This document shows, one piece after another, positions 1 to 9,149 of a stretch of DNA of 64,000 nt. A program made the translations under genes and the position numbers. Below the pieces are notes generated by a model. It was not told the origin of the DNA. It saw only the letters and a program-made list of their open reading frames with translations, and ran no database searches. The stretch spans positions 2,356,001 to 2,420,000 of the forward strand of contig NZ_CP115784.1 in NCBI RefSeq assembly GCF_027913215.1, in the 5' to 3' direction. Numbering within the stretch: the first letter of the stretch is position 1; every line of letters starts with the position of its first letter. Source of the stretch: Paracoccus aerodenitrificans (lineage in GTDB: Bacteria > Pseudomonadota > Alphaproteobacteria > Rhodobacterales > Rhodobacteraceae).

Positions 1-806
1 TGATCGCGAGTATCCAGCCTGCCTGACGCGTCCATCCCGAACACCGTCAGAGAATTGCTTTCTCCCCCTGCGACGACAAGAAAATAACCCGCCGAGCTTT
101 TTACCGCAGCGCTGTCATGCGGCGCGGCAATGCCAATATCATTATCCCGATCGAACCCATCGACACGGCTCAACCCGTCGGTTTTCATCCTGAAGATATC
201 GACCGCGCCCCCGCGGGGCGAACTTGCAATCGCAAAATCTGAAGATCCGATCTGCGCCGTCTCGATATGCGTAAATTCGGCATCGGTGATTTGCGTGGCA
301 ATCCCCGGCTCGGTATCCAGCCGCTTCAGTTCGCCATTATCGCTCAGACTGTAAAGCGAAAGCGTTTCATCGCCGTTTCGTCCTGCAAGAATGAAGTCTT
401 GTTCGCCAATGGTGATTCTCTTCAGCGTGACGGTATCACCCGGTATCGCTGATCGGTCGAACAGAGGCCCGGAGGATGTCAGCATCCCTGCCTGATCCAT
501 CCACAGGCCGCGATGAACTCCATCTTGCTGCCCGGTTACGGCAAGCTGGAACTTTCCGCTTTTCGGAACTGCTTCGACCCGCGCCCCCGCCAGATAGCTT
601 CCCGCAGCCTGCACCGACTGCACCCCAATCGCAGAAGCCGCGTTGCCAGCTTCGGCCAAGAGAAAGCTGCTGAACGCCGTCCCGCCATCCGCCGCCACGA
701 CAAGCACGGGCCCCTGAGCGGTCTCAACAAGCTGAAGATCCGTAATGTTGCGCCCATAGGGAATTTTCGTCGCAAGCAGGGTCGTCACATGGTCAAGCAC
801 AGTCAT
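1..806 (-). CDS. N-terminal part of a beta-propeller-like hypothetical protein (runs off the window)
   Basis: The minus strand is open from an ATG at 806-804 to the window edge, about 268 residues, with no stop codon. The N-terminus begins MTVLDHVTTLLATKIPYG and has no signal peptide. The rest is a run of short strand-rich segments of the type 'GPVLVVAADGG', 'QDFILAGRNGDETL', 'YFLVVAGGESNSLTVF', which is how repeated propeller blades look. Rhodobacteraceae carry large RTX/calcium-binding exoproteins with such N-terminal propellers, but the part that would show calcium-binding repeats lies outside the window, so the family is inferred. The upstream region (807-1022) is AT-rich and shared with the divergent glycosyltransferase gene. 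Confidence 0.55.
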   Translation of the reverse strand, partial: MTVLDHVTTLLATKIPYGRNITDLQLVETAQGPVLVVAADGGTAFSSFLLAEAGNAASAIGVQSVQAAGSYLAGARVEAVPKSGKFQLAVTGQQDGVHRGLWMDQAGMLTSSGPLFDRSAIPGDTVTLKRITIGEQDFILAGRNGDETLSLYSLSDNGELKRLDTEPGIATQITDAEFTHIETAQIGSSDFAIASSPRGGAVDIFRMKTDGLSRVDGFDRDNDIGIAAPHDSAAVKSSAGYFLVVAGGESNSLTVFGMDASGRLDTRD

Positions 807-852
807 CAGAGGTCACCAAATTTTGTACAACCATAGCGGTAAATAGCCCAGG

Positions 853-867
853 TTAATTTGGTCTTAA
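853..867. promoter_or_regulatory. Candidate CtrA binding site (TTAA-N7-TTAA)
   Basis: The sequence TTAATTTGGTCTTAA matches the alphaproteobacterial CtrA consensus TTAA-N7-TTAA exactly. It sits in the 216-bp AT-rich gap between two divergent genes, 47 bp upstream of the propeller-like gene and about 155 bp upstream of the glycosyltransferase. The rest of the gap (807-1022) shows no other feature I can name. The match is a direct observation; CtrA binding is inference. Confidence 0.4.
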
Positions 868-1022
868 TTCTACCCCTCTGAGTATCCGGTTGAGGTCCCA
901 ATATAAGGAAAATTCTACTCACATCTGGGGCTAAAATTCAGAAATAATTAATTATTTAAAGATATCTGAGATTCCATCGGCTGTATCCCGATCATGGAAA
1001 CACTGGCAGGTTACACCTCAGA

Positions 1023-2744
1023 ATGTCAGAAATTTTCAACCATTTGGCGATTGACGCGTTTCGGCATTTTGACCGCGCAGCACGTCTTCGCGGGCTTGGG
1101 CCAACACTCGCCATGACCTCGCGTATCCTTTTCCGGGAGGGGATAGCAGGTGTCCGCGATCGGCTGGACGCACTTGGTCCGATAGATCACGATCCTCACC
1201 GGCAGACCACAGAAGCCGTCATTCTGACGACGCCGCATATGCTTCACTTCGCGCAACGTCTCCAGTCGATCCTGGCCGAAACCGGTATCGAGGCTGAGAT
1301 CTCTGATAATGACCGCGGCGCTGCTCAGGCCGAACTGGTCTTCGCTTTCGCGCCGCAGAATTTTCCTGCAGCTCCCGCTGCACGCACCATCGCATTCCAG
1401 GTTGAACAATCCACGCTGCCGGGCCGCTGGACATGTCAATATCTTAGCAAACTGTCCGATTTTCGCGCCGTATTCGACTATTCCCTGACAAATATCAGCG
1501 CGATGCAGGGCCATGTTCCTCTTCAGAAAATTTTCCATGTCCCTTTCTCACCTGCCGGGAGGGTCCAGATCAGAATGGGTAGGTCCCGCCGGGTGCTGTT
1601 TTATGGAGATACCAGCCCGGATCGGCGCCGAATGATGCTGCAAAAAATCAGCGCCGCAGTACCAGAACTTGAGATCGAGAATAACCTTTTCGGGTCGCAC
1701 CTGTCGGATCGGCTGAGGGAGACGGATATCGTCCTGAACCTCCACGCCGCCCAGGACGGATTACTTGAAACCGCCCGGATATCAGAGGCTTTGGCACATG
1801 GTTGTCTGGTCGTCAGTGAAGAATCCCTCGATCAGGACCAGTTAGAAGCTGATCGTCGGTTGATTTTCGCGCCTCAGGATGATCCGGCAGCGCTCACAGC
1901 CACTCTGCGCGGGTTGCTTGACGATCCGGATAAATATCGACGCCATCAGCTTGGCGGCAATCGCCCCCAGCCCGATCTTTTCCGCAACGGCATCCTGCGG
2001 GGGCTACAAGGTCTGCGCATCATCTCGCCCGATGTTTTTGAACAGCTCTCAGACGATTATCCGCAGCCCACACAGGCCCAGAAGGGAGAGTTATCCCGCA
2101 TCTGCCTTACCCTGCCCGAAACTACAGCCCGCACCCGCGCCTTCGACGCACAAAGTGACAGTTCGTTTTTTCAGCTTTGGCCCGGCATGAAGGCAACGCC
2201 GGGTTGGCGCGGCGCGGCGCTCAGCTATCGCCATATCATGCGGAAGCTGCGCAGCGCTGAGGTGACCGAAGCACTGGTCGTGGAAGATGACGTTCTGCTG
2301 CCAGCAGATTTCGAGCGTCGGCTGCTGTCAATCCGGCGATATATGGATGAATGCGATGCAGATCTGTTTTCGGGGATGATCGTGGATCTGCACAAAGATG
2401 CGCGGGTGCTGGACGTCAAGCGGCGTGACGGGATGTGTATTGTCCAGCTGGATCGCGCAGTCACCATGATATGTAACCTGTATCGCCGCCGAATGATCGA
2501 CTATCTGGCACAGTGGAATGACCGCGACGACAATGCCTTCACCAATACGATCGACCGCTACATGGAGCAGGCGACCCATCTGAAAGTCATCACCACCCTG
2601 CCTTTCATGGTGGATTATCGCAGCGAAACACCCTCTACGCTGCGCAAATCGGACAACAGCGCTTTCGATGCGCTCAGGGCAAAATCCGAGAAAATGCTTG
2701 CCGAGCGTGTCTCGGAATTCGAACTCTCAGCCTCGCTGCTATAA
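1023..2744 (+). CDS. Two-part glycosyltransferase: GT-B-like N-terminal half plus GT25-like C-terminal half
   Basis: This 573-residue cytosolic protein appears to have two glycosyltransferase-like parts. Residues about 185-325 (RRVLFYGDTSPDRRR, then ETARISEALAHGCLVVSEE) resemble the nucleotide-sugar-binding half of GT-B enzymes of the CgeB/group 1 type. Residues about 345-560 resemble the family 25 lipopolysaccharide glycosyltransferases: a GWRGAALSYRHIMRKL segment followed by LVVEDDVLLPADF, with the EDD acidic motif at about residues 421-423. A role in making surface polysaccharide or glycosylating a surface protein is inferred from the families and from the rhamnose operon that follows 64 bp downstream on the same strand. 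The acceptor is unknown. ATG chosen; there is no strong ribosome-binding site just upstream, so the start is uncertain. Confidence 0.65.
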   Translation: MSEIFNHLAIDAFRHFDRAARLRGLGPTLAMTSRILFREGIAGVRDRLDALGPIDHDPHRQTTEAVILTTPHMLHFAQRLQSILAETGIEAEISDNDRGAAQAELVFAFAPQNFPAAPAARTIAFQVEQSTLPGRWTCQYLSKLSDFRAVFDYSLTNISAMQGHVPLQKIFHVPFSPAGRVQIRMGRSRRVLFYGDTSPDRRRMMLQKISAAVPELEIENNLFGSHLSDRLRETDIVLNLHAAQDGLLETARISEALAHGCLVVSEESLDQDQLEADRRLIFAPQDDPAALTATLRGLLDDPDKYRRHQLGGNRPQPDLFRNGILRGLQGLRIISPDVFEQLSDDYPQPTQAQKGELSRICLTLPETTARTRAFDAQSDSSFFQLWPGMKATPGWRGAALSYRHIMRKLRSAEVTEALVVEDDVLLPADFERRLLSIRRYMDECDADLFSGMIVDLHKDARVLDVKRRDGMCIVQLDRAVTMICNLYRRRMIDYLAQWNDRDDNAFTNTIDRYMEQATHLKVITTLPFMVDYRSETPSTLRKSDNSAFDALRAKSEKMLAERVSEFELSASLL

Positions 2745-2756
2745 GCAAACTTGTAC

Positions 2757-2768
2757 TGACCCGGGTCA
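2757..2768. promoter_or_regulatory. Perfect 12-bp palindrome upstream of rfbC
   Basis: TGACCCGGGTCA is perfectly symmetric and lies in the 64-bp gap before rfbC, 40 bp upstream of its ATG. It has no loop, so it fits a protein operator better than a terminator. No regulator can be named from the sequence. Confidence 0.3.
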
Positions 2769-2808
2769 TGTGGCAGTTCAGCAGCCATTAAACCCGCGAG
2801 GAACCGCT

Positions 2809-3369
2809 ATGCAGATCGAGACCACGCCCCTTCCCGGAGTGCTTCTTCTGACCCCGCGCCGCCACGGAGATGCGCGCGGCTTCTTCAGCGAAAGCTGGAA
2901 CCGGAAGACACTGGAAGATGCCGGCGTCACTCTTCCGGAATTTGTTCAGGACAACCATTCGCTTTCCAGTGCCGCAGGCACCATACGCGGTCTTCACTAT
3001 CAATCGCCGCCCAAGGCTCAGGGCAAGCTGGTACGCTGCGGACGCGGTGCGCTGTACGATGTGGCAGTCGATGCCCGCAAGGGAAGCCCGACATATGGTC
3101 GCTGGTTCGGCGCAGAACTCAGCTTCGAGAATGGTCGCCAACTATGGATCCCCGCAGGATTCCTGCATGGTTTCGCGACATATGAGCCGGATACCGAAAT
3201 CGTCTATAAATGCACCGATCATTATTCGGCGGAACATGACGGCGCGGTCCGCTGGGATTCGCTCGGTATCGACTGGGGGGTCGAAAATCCGATCCTGTCG
3301 GAAAAGGACCGTAATGCACCGGCCTTCGTCCAGTGGGAAACACCATTCACATTCGAGGCCGAAGAATGA
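2809..3369 (+). CDS. rfbC: dTDP-4-dehydrorhamnose 3,5-epimerase
   Basis: Third enzyme of dTDP-L-rhamnose synthesis: it epimerises C3 and C5 of dTDP-4-keto-6-deoxyglucose in the cytosol. The 186-residue length and cupin fold motifs are typical: RGFFSESW near residue 23, then RGLHYQSPP with the catalytic His at about residue 63, [10 protein letters not shown], and [19 protein letters not shown] with the active-site Tyr. The open frame extends upstream to 2668, but the ATG at 2809 has GAGGAA a few bases before it and matches the family N-terminus, so I chose it. The stop overlaps the rfbB start in an ATGA, so it is translationally coupled to the rest of the operon. Confidence 0.95.
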   Translation: MQIETTPLPGVLLLTPRRHGDARGFFSESWNRKTLEDAGVTLPEFVQDNHSLSSAAGTIRGLHYQSPPKAQGKLVRCGRGALYDVAVDARKGSPTYGRWFGAELSFENGRQLWIPAGFLHGFATYEPDTEIVYKCTDHYSAEHDGAVRWDSLGIDWGVENPILSEKDRNAPAFVQWETPFTFEAEE

Positions 3370-4403
3370 AAATACTGGTTACCGGCGGTGCCGGCTTCAT
3401 CGGCTCTGCTGTTGTGCGTCAGGCAATCCGCGACGGGCATGAGGTCGTCAATCTCGACATGCTGACCTATGCCGCCAATCCCCAGAACGTCGCCAGCGTC
3501 TCTGATGCGCCGGGCTATGCGTTCGAGCAGGTGGATATCCGTAATCGCGATGAACTCGACCGGGTTTTTGCCGAACATGAACCGGATGCGGTGATGCATC
3601 TGGCAGCCGAATCCCATGTCGACCGTTCGATTGACGGACCCGGCGCATTCATTGAGACGAATATAAACGGCACCTATAATCTGCTTGAGGCCGCCCGCCG
3701 GTACTGGACCGAACAGGGCAAGCCGGAAGATTTCCGTTTCCATCATATCTCGACCGATGAGGTTTTCGGCTCGCTTGGCGATGAGGGTCAGTTTACCGAA
3801 GAAACACCCTATGATCCCCGCAGCCCCTATTCGGCATCCAAGGCAGCAAGCGATCATCTGGTCCGCGCATGGCATGAAACCTATGGCCTGCCGGTCGTGA
3901 TGACCAATTGCTCGAATAATTACGGACCCTTCCACTTCCCCGAGAAACTTGTCCCGGTCGTGATCCTTAAGGCTCTCGCCGGCGAAAAGATCCCGGTCTA
4001 TGGCGATGGCGGCAATGTCCGCGACTGGCTTTATGTCGAGGATCATGCAGACGCGCTGCTGACGGTTCTGCAGAAGGGCGATATAGGCCGCAGCTATAAT
4101 ATCGGCGGTGAGAATGAGGCGAAGAACATCGATCTCGTCCGCACGATCTGCACACATATGGATGAGTTGCACCCGCAGGGTGCGCCGCATGACGGGCTGA
4201 TCACATTCGTCACCGACCGGCCCGGCCATGATCGCCGCTATGCGATCGACCCGACGCGGATCCGCACCGAATTGGGATGGCGCCCCTCCGTCACGGTCGA
4301 GGAAGGGCTGCGCCGCACGGTTGAGTGGTATCTGGAGAATGAAGACTGGTGGCGCCCCCTGCTTCAGCGCGACGGTGTCGGCAAACGGCTGGGGACGGGA
4401 TAA
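3366..4403 (+). CDS. rfbB: dTDP-glucose 4,6-dehydratase
   Basis: Second enzyme of the pathway: NAD-dependent dehydration of dTDP-glucose to dTDP-4-keto-6-deoxyglucose. It is an extended short-chain dehydrogenase of 345 residues, a normal length. The NAD-binding motif TGGAGFIG is at residues 6-13. The catalytic segment STDEVFG is at about 129-135 and the YxxxK pair at Tyr155/Lys159 ([10 protein letters not shown]). C-terminal motifs [11 protein letters not shown] and [11 protein letters not shown] are also present. The start is the ATG that overlaps the rfbC stop; the reading frame goes further upstream but that part overlaps rfbC. Confidence 0.96.
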   Translation: MKILVTGGAGFIGSAVVRQAIRDGHEVVNLDMLTYAANPQNVASVSDAPGYAFEQVDIRNRDELDRVFAEHEPDAVMHLAAESHVDRSIDGPGAFIETNINGTYNLLEAARRYWTEQGKPEDFRFHHISTDEVFGSLGDEGQFTEETPYDPRSPYSASKAASDHLVRAWHETYGLPVVMTNCSNNYGPFHFPEKLVPVVILKALAGEKIPVYGDGGNVRDWLYVEDHADALLTVLQKGDIGRSYNIGGENEAKNIDLVRTICTHMDELHPQGAPHDGLITFVTDRPGHDRRYAIDPTRIRTELGWRPSVTVEEGLRRTVEWYLENEDWWRPLLQRDGVGKRLGTG

Positions 4404-4408
4404 GCGGC

Positions 4409-5260
4409 ATGAACGAATTGCTGATCTTCGGAAAGACCGGGCAGGTTGCGACGGAATTGGCGCGTATCGCACCTGATGCGAATTTCGCAGGCCGTGACGA
4501 AGCCGATCTGACTGATCCCGAATCCTGCGCAGAACTGATAGGGCACAGACAGCCCCGCGCGGTCATCAACGCAGCGGCCTATACCGCTGTGGACAAAGCC
4601 GAAACCGACCGGGAAACCGCCCGTCTGGTCAATGCGGCTTCACCTGCCGCAATGGCGCAGGCCTGTGCCGGGCTGAATATTCCCTTCATTCACATCTCGA
4701 CCGACTATGTCTTTGACGGAAGCGGCGATCAGCCGCGCAGTGAGGATGAGCCGACCGGACCTCTCGGCGTTTACGGCCAGACCAAGCTTGACGGAGAACG
4801 CGGCATCGTAGCCTCGGGCGCTCAATACGCAATCATGCGGACAAGCTGGGTGTTTTCGGCTCATGGCAATAATTTCGTCAAGACAATGCGCCGTCTGGGA
4901 GGTGAGCGTGACCGGCTGACCATCGTCGCGGATCAGATCGGTGGACCGACTGCAGCCGCCGATATCGCCCGCGCCGCGCTGACCATTGCCGAGGCCATGA
5001 CCGGGGATAAGGGCAAAGGCGGCATCTATCACTTCGCAGGCGGGCCGGATGTCAGTTGGGCCGATTTCGCGCGTGAGATCTTCCGGCAATCCGATCTGAG
5101 CCCCAAAGTCGTCGATATCCCCACCAGCGACTATCCGACCCCGGCGGCCAGACCGCTGAACTCCCGGCTGGATTGCAGCGCCATCACAAGTGATTTCGGA
5201 ATTGAGCGGCCTGATTGGCGCAGCTCACTGAACAGCGTCATCAAGGAACTGAACGCATGA
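4409..5260 (+). CDS. rfbD: dTDP-4-dehydrorhamnose reductase
   Basis: Last enzyme of the pathway, reducing the 4-keto group with NAD(P)H to give dTDP-L-rhamnose. The 283-residue protein has the nucleotide-binding GKTGQVA at residues 8-14, NAAAYTAVDKAE at about 55-66, HISTDYVFDG at about 95-104, and the YxxxK pair at Tyr122/Lys126 (VYGQTK). The ATG at 4409 begins 6 bp after the rfbB stop and gives the typical short N-terminus MNELLIFG. Its stop overlaps the start of rfbA as ATGA. All four rhamnose enzymes are in one operon, so the cell probably makes rhamnose for a surface glycan; the transferases that use it are not proven here. Confidence 0.95.
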   Translation: MNELLIFGKTGQVATELARIAPDANFAGRDEADLTDPESCAELIGHRQPRAVINAAAYTAVDKAETDRETARLVNAASPAAMAQACAGLNIPFIHISTDYVFDGSGDQPRSEDEPTGPLGVYGQTKLDGERGIVASGAQYAIMRTSWVFSAHGNNFVKTMRRLGGERDRLTIVADQIGGPTAAADIARAALTIAEAMTGDKGKGGIYHFAGGPDVSWADFAREIFRQSDLSPKVVDIPTSDYPTPAARPLNSRLDCSAITSDFGIERPDWRSSLNSVIKELNA

Positions 5261-6129
5261 CCGACCGCAAGGGCATTATTCTCGCCGGAGGTTCCGGCAC
5301 TCGGCTTTATCCCATTACGATGGGGGTCTCGAAGCAGCTTCTGCCGGTCTATGATAAGCCGATGATATATTATCCGGTCAGCGTATTGATGCTGGCAGGG
5401 ATCCGCGAGGTCGCCATCATCACCACACCCGAAGACCAGACCCAGTTCCAGCGCCTGCTTGGCGATGGCAGCCAGTGGGGGTTGCAGTTTACCTATATCG
5501 TCCAGCCATCGCCCGACGGACTGGCGCAGGCCTATCTTCTTGCGAAGGATTTTCTGGCCGGAGCACCCTCTGCTATGGTGCTTGGCGACAATATCTTCTT
5601 CGGTCACGGCCTGTCCGAATTGCTGAGATCGGCAGGCGGCAAGACGCAGGGCGGCACGGTCTTCGGCTACCGCGTCGCCGACCCGGAACGTTATGGGGTG
5701 GTGGATTTCGATCCCGAAGGCCGTGTGCGTTCGATCATCGAAAAGCCCTCCGTTCCACCCTCGCATTTCGCCGTGACCGGGCTGTATTTCCTTGACGGCA
5801 CAGCCCCCGACCGCGCCGCAAGCGTCCAGCCATCCGAGCGTGGAGAGCTGGAGATCACAACCCTGCTGGAGACCTATCTGCATGACGGCTCACTGACCGT
5901 TGAGCGTATGGGGCGTGGCTATGCCTGGCTGGATACCGGCACGCATGGCAGCCTTCTGGATGCCGGTAACTTTGTCCGTACTTTGGAAAAACGGCAGGGC
6001 CTTCAGACCGGTTGCCCGGACGAAATCGCCTTCGATCAGGGCTGGATAGATGCCGAACAACTTGGCCGCCGCGCAAAGCTTTTCTCGAAGAATGATTACG
6101 GGCATTATCTGGCGGGGCTGCTGAGATAG
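5257..6129 (+). CDS. rfbA: Glucose-1-phosphate thymidylyltransferase
   Basis: First enzyme of dTDP-L-rhamnose synthesis: glucose-1-phosphate plus dTTP gives dTDP-glucose and pyrophosphate. The 290-residue length is typical. The nucleotidyltransferase signature ILAGGSGTRLYPIT is at residues 8-21, followed by SKQLLPVYDKPMIYYP, LGDNIFFGHG, EKPSVPPS and GYAWLDTGTH, all hallmark RmlA segments. The start is the ATG overlapping the rfbD stop. The gene ends 1 bp before the 3' end of the opposing phosphatase gene, and I see no terminator in that contact point. Confidence 0.96.
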   Translation: MTDRKGIILAGGSGTRLYPITMGVSKQLLPVYDKPMIYYPVSVLMLAGIREVAIITTPEDQTQFQRLLGDGSQWGLQFTYIVQPSPDGLAQAYLLAKDFLAGAPSAMVLGDNIFFGHGLSELLRSAGGKTQGGTVFGYRVADPERYGVVDFDPEGRVRSIIEKPSVPPSHFAVTGLYFLDGTAPDRAASVQPSERGELEITTLLETYLHDGSLTVERMGRGYAWLDTGTHGSLLDAGNFVRTLEKRQGLQTGCPDEIAFDQGWIDAEQLGRRAKLFSKNDYGHYLAGLLR

Positions 6130-6130
6130 A

Positions 6131-6775
6131 TCACGCTGCAGCGCGGATCAGCTCCGGAAGCTCTGCAAAATCCGAGAAAAGAGCGCGATAGCGCAGCCTG
6201 TCGAACGGGATATGCGCATAACCTTCGGTGAACATCAGAAATGGCAGATTCGCCGCTTCGGCGGCGGCGGCATCGACTTCGCTGTCACCGATATAGATCG
6301 CGGCACCCTCGCCCAACTTGCGCCGCGTATGCAGCAGCATCGCCGGGTAGGGCTTGCGCGGCAGCCCGCTGTCACCGCCGGTAACGCTTACGAAATAACC
6401 GTCCAGCCCCAGATGCCGCAGAACCGCCCTCGCCGCTCCGGTGGGCTTATTCGTGCAAACCGCCATCCGATGTCCGTCCTGACGCAGAATATCCAGCGTC
6501 TGCAGAACATTCGGATAAAGGCGGGTCAGTTCAACCGCGTCCTCATAGCGCGACAGCATATTCGCAGCCATACGCTCGGACCGCGCGGGATCGTCGATGC
6601 CCCGCGCCCGCAGCACCTGATCCATCAGATAGGGAACTCCGCGCCCGATAAATCCCCGGACCGTATCAAGATCGAAACTCTCAAGTCCCTCATCCGCCAG
6701 CACGGCATTCACCGTTGCGCGAATATCGGCAGCGCTGTCGATCAATGTCCCGTCGAGGTCGAACATCACATTCAT
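6131..6775 (-). CDS. gph: Phosphoglycolate phosphatase (HAD family)
   Basis: HAD-superfamily phosphatase of 214 residues that most likely removes phosphate from 2-phosphoglycolate. Motif [15 protein letters not shown] is at residues 4-17 with the nucleophile Asp, motif II AVCTNK at about 105-110, the motif III Lys in GLPRKPYP at about 138-145, and motif [15 protein letters not shown] at about 157-169. The start overlaps the stop of the upstream ribulose-phosphate 3-epimerase gene by 4 bp, the classic rpe-gph arrangement. In this lineage that pair is linked to pentose phosphate or Calvin-cycle metabolism. Another small-molecule phosphatase function cannot be excluded by sequence alone. Confidence 0.85.
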   Translation of the reverse strand: MNVMFDLDGTLIDSAADIRATVNAVLADEGLESFDLDTVRGFIGRGVPYLMDQVLRARGIDDPARSERMAANMLSRYEDAVELTRLYPNVLQTLDILRQDGHRMAVCTNKPTGAARAVLRHLGLDGYFVSVTGGDSGLPRKPYPAMLLHTRRKLGEGAAIYIGDSEVDAAAAEAANLPFLMFTEGYAHIPFDRLRYRALFSDFAELPELIRAAA

Positions 6776-7479
6776 GACGGGTCGCGTCCGCGCAGTACCC
6801 CCTCGGCGGCACCCCTGATCGACGCAATATTCTGCCCGTAAACATGCTGATCGTTAACGGACCCGCCCCGAAACACCGCAGAACCCGCCACCAGCACATC
6901 CGCACCGGCCTGCGCCACAAGCGGAGCCGTCTTCGCATCGATACCACCATCGACCTGAATATGGATCGGACGAACCCCGATCATCCCGCGCAAACGGGCA
7001 ATCTTGTCCACCTGAGAATGAATGAATTTTTGTCCGCCGAAGCCAGGATTAACCGACATGACCAGCACGAGATCGCATAAATCAAGCACATACTCGATAG
7101 CCTCGACCGGCGTTCCGGGATTTATGGCGACACCCGACTTCTTCCCCGTCGCCCTAATTGCCTGCAGCGTTCTGTGAATATGCGGCCCGGCCTCGACATG
7201 GGCGGTAATCAGATCGGCACCCGCCTCGGCATAAGCATCGATGAACGGATCGACCGGAGCGATCATCAGATGGACATCCATGAATGTCGTCACATGCGAC
7301 CGGAACGCCTTCACGGCGGGCGGGCCGAAGGTCAGATTCGGCACGAAATGCCCGTCCATCACATCCACATGAACCCAGTCAGCCCCCTCATCCTGAACGG
7401 CACGGATCTCGCGTCCGAAATCAGCGAAATCCGCCGACAGGATGGAAGGTGCAATCTTGATCTTGCGGTCGAAGCTCAT
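6772..7479 (-). CDS. rpe: Ribulose-phosphate 3-epimerase
   Basis: Interconverts D-ribulose 5-phosphate and D-xylulose 5-phosphate in the pentose phosphate pathway. The 235-residue TIM barrel shows [13 protein letters not shown] at residues 10-22, the metal-binding [16 protein letters not shown] at about 38-53, MTVNPGF-like [13 protein letters not shown] at about 139-151, and the phosphate-binding VDGGID and VAGSAVF near the C-terminus. The ATG at 7479 starts the normal N-terminus. It is co-transcribed with gph, whose start overlaps its stop. Confidence 0.95.
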   Translation of the reverse strand: MSFDRKIKIAPSILSADFADFGREIRAVQDEGADWVHVDVMDGHFVPNLTFGPPAVKAFRSHVTTFMDVHLMIAPVDPFIDAYAEAGADLITAHVEAGPHIHRTLQAIRATGKKSGVAINPGTPVEAIEYVLDLCDLVLVMSVNPGFGGQKFIHSQVDKIARLRGMIGVRPIHIQVDGGIDAKTAPLVAQAGADVLVAGSAVFRGGSVNDQHVYGQNIASIRGAAEGVLRGRDPS

Positions 7480-7565
7480 TTCCGTTCTCGCTCTGCATGG
7501 CCATCTGCGTTGCCCGAGGCATAGGGCCGAACCGGCGCAAGCGTCAACTGAAGACAGGGCGGATG

Positions 7566-8495
7566 CTACCCGCGTGACAGCCGTCCCATGATCGCTGCGG
7601 TATAGAGCGCGATCGTGCCCGGCCAGGTCTGCCTGCGTATACCAAGCCGCGCGAATTGCGCCGCCATTTTCCAGCCCGGCTGCGCCAATGCATGGCTGAA
7701 TGCCGACAGCAACTGCCGGTTTTCCTTTGTTAGCTCGTCCTCTGCCAGTCGCAGCGCCTCGGCATTCATCCGCAACCAGCCCCCATATTCACCTTCGAAA
7801 AGCTGACCGAGACGAAACCTCATGGCCGCGAAAGTGTCGTTGCGTCCTATCAGGTTATCGCCATGCTGACGGTATAAAAGCACTTCGACATCATCGCGCA
7901 GGACCTTCATGCCTGCCCCGGAAATGATCTGGTACAACCACCAGTCATGCGATTCGAGAGACAGGGCCGACGCCGTCTCTGCCGCGCGACACGCAATGGC
8001 CACAGCCTGCGGAGTCAGCACGCATGTATTGCCACCGGTCACCGCCTGAACAAGGGCATTCCGAAAGGTAAAAGGCCCGGGAAACCGCATCGAGCCTGTG
8101 ATCGGGTTCAGCGCCTCATCGCAAATCGTCGTACGGGCGGAGTACAGCCCTGCCCCCGGATGCCTGCTCAGCATGTCCAGCGAATGCTCAAGCTTGTCGT
8201 CCCGCCAGACATCATCCTGATCCGCGAAGGCCAGATATTCACCATCTTGCGCCTGTGCGATCAGCGACAGGAAATTACATGTCGCGCCGGCGCAAGGTCC
8301 GTTAACGATCTTCACCTGACCAGAGGGACGCGCTGTCGCAAATCTGCGCACGATCTCCGGGCCGTCATCGCGCGAGCCGTCATCCGACACGATCAGCCGC
8401 CAGTCGGAATGAGTCTGCGCGGCGATACTGTCCAACTGCGCGGCGATATGCTCGGCACCCTGATAAAGCGCCAGACCGATAACAACCCGAGCCAC
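7566..8495 (-). CDS. Family 2 glycosyltransferase
   Basis: A 309-residue GT-A enzyme that would transfer a sugar from a nucleotide-sugar donor to a surface-polysaccharide intermediate at the inner face of the membrane. It shows [20 protein letters not shown] at the N-terminus, the nucleotide-binding [10 protein letters not shown] at about residues 36-45, [15 protein letters not shown] (DxD metal site) at about 89-103, and the acceptor-side SHDWWLYQI at about 180. The start is a GTG with a good upstream AAGGGAAGAG. It is similar in layout to rhamnosyltransferase-like family 2 enzymes, so use of dTDP-rhamnose made by the neighbouring operon is plausible but unproven. Confidence 0.8.
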   Translation of the reverse strand: MARVVIGLALYQGAEHIAAQLDSIAAQTHSDWRLIVSDDGSRDDGPEIVRRFATARPSGQVKIVNGPCAGATCNFLSLIAQAQDGEYLAFADQDDVWRDDKLEHSLDMLSRHPGAGLYSARTTICDEALNPITGSMRFPGPFTFRNALVQAVTGGNTCVLTPQAVAIACRAAETASALSLESHDWWLYQIISGAGMKVLRDDVEVLLYRQHGDNLIGRNDTFAAMRFRLGQLFEGEYGGWLRMNAEALRLAEDELTKENRQLLSAFSHALAQPGWKMAAQFARLGIRRQTWPGTIALYTAAIMGRLSRG

Positions 8496-8594
8496 GCTCT
8501 TCCCTTCACTTCACGTTTTGTTAACGCCGCCTCCGCCGATCACCCGCTTGTGCCGCAATCCGCGCGTTTTCTGCAAGGGGTTTCCGTGACGATT

Positions 8595-9140
8595 TCAGGC
8601 AGCCGCCTGCCGCGCAATATCTTCTATCAGAACCTGAGTAACGATCCCCCCGGAAGCCTTGTGCGCGGTGTCCAGCAAAGTCCTGCGCAGGCGCTGCATA
8701 CGCGGTTCGATCGTATAATTGCCATCGAACCCGCCCGTATTGGCGTAAATCATCAAAGACCGCAGCAATGCGTCGCGCAGGAGGTATTCCTGGCTGAAAA
8801 CCGCCTCTTGCTGATCATAAGGCATTTCAAGCGTCAGGGTGAACACCATCACCCCATCCAGTCGGTCCCGATGCATGACCGGAACGAAGAACTGCGTCGG
8901 AAAGCGGAAATATGCGGAATCCTCAGCCTGTTCTTCCTCCTCGTCTGCACGGCCCTCTCCGGCATCCGCGTCATTCTCATCAGATTCGTGGCCACTAGCC
9001 CCTTTATCCGGCAATGCCTCATCGGCACCGACAGCACCTGCGTCGGATTTTCCGTCACCCGGTCTGAGCATTTCACCCGCGAACAGACCACCCGCAACAA
9101 CAGCGATCAGGATAAGTGGCAGCAAGAGTTTCCTGAGCAT
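8595..9140 (-). CDS. fliL: Flagellar basal body-associated protein FliL family
   Basis: A 181-residue single-pass membrane protein: a hydrophobic segment at residues 5-24 (LLLPLILIAVVAGGLFAGEM), a strongly acidic linker at about 35-75 (EEEEQAED), then a periplasmic domain with FRFPTQFFVPVMHRDRLDGV and the LVFTLTLEM-type strand. FliL proteins sit around the stator units and help torque generation. It lies last in the flg/fli operon, 10 bp after flgH. Family assignment rests on topology, the C-terminal domain and position; sequence identity to classic FliL is low, as is usual for alphaproteobacteria. Confidence 0.7.
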   Translation of the reverse strand: MLRKLLLPLILIAVVAGGLFAGEMLRPGDGKSDAGAVGADEALPDKGASGHESDENDADAGEGRADEEEEQAEDSAYFRFPTQFFVPVMHRDRLDGVMVFTLTLEMPYDQQEAVFSQEYLLRDALLRSLMIYANTGGFDGNYTIEPRMQRLRRTLLDTAHKASGGIVTQVLIEDIARQAAA

Positions 9141-9149
9141 CGGAATTCC

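Noticed and set aside
3222..4472. Minus-strand frame of about 416 codons opposite rfbB
   Set aside because: Shadow of rfbB; no motifs and no ribosome-binding site, and it runs into the ends of rfbC and rfbD.
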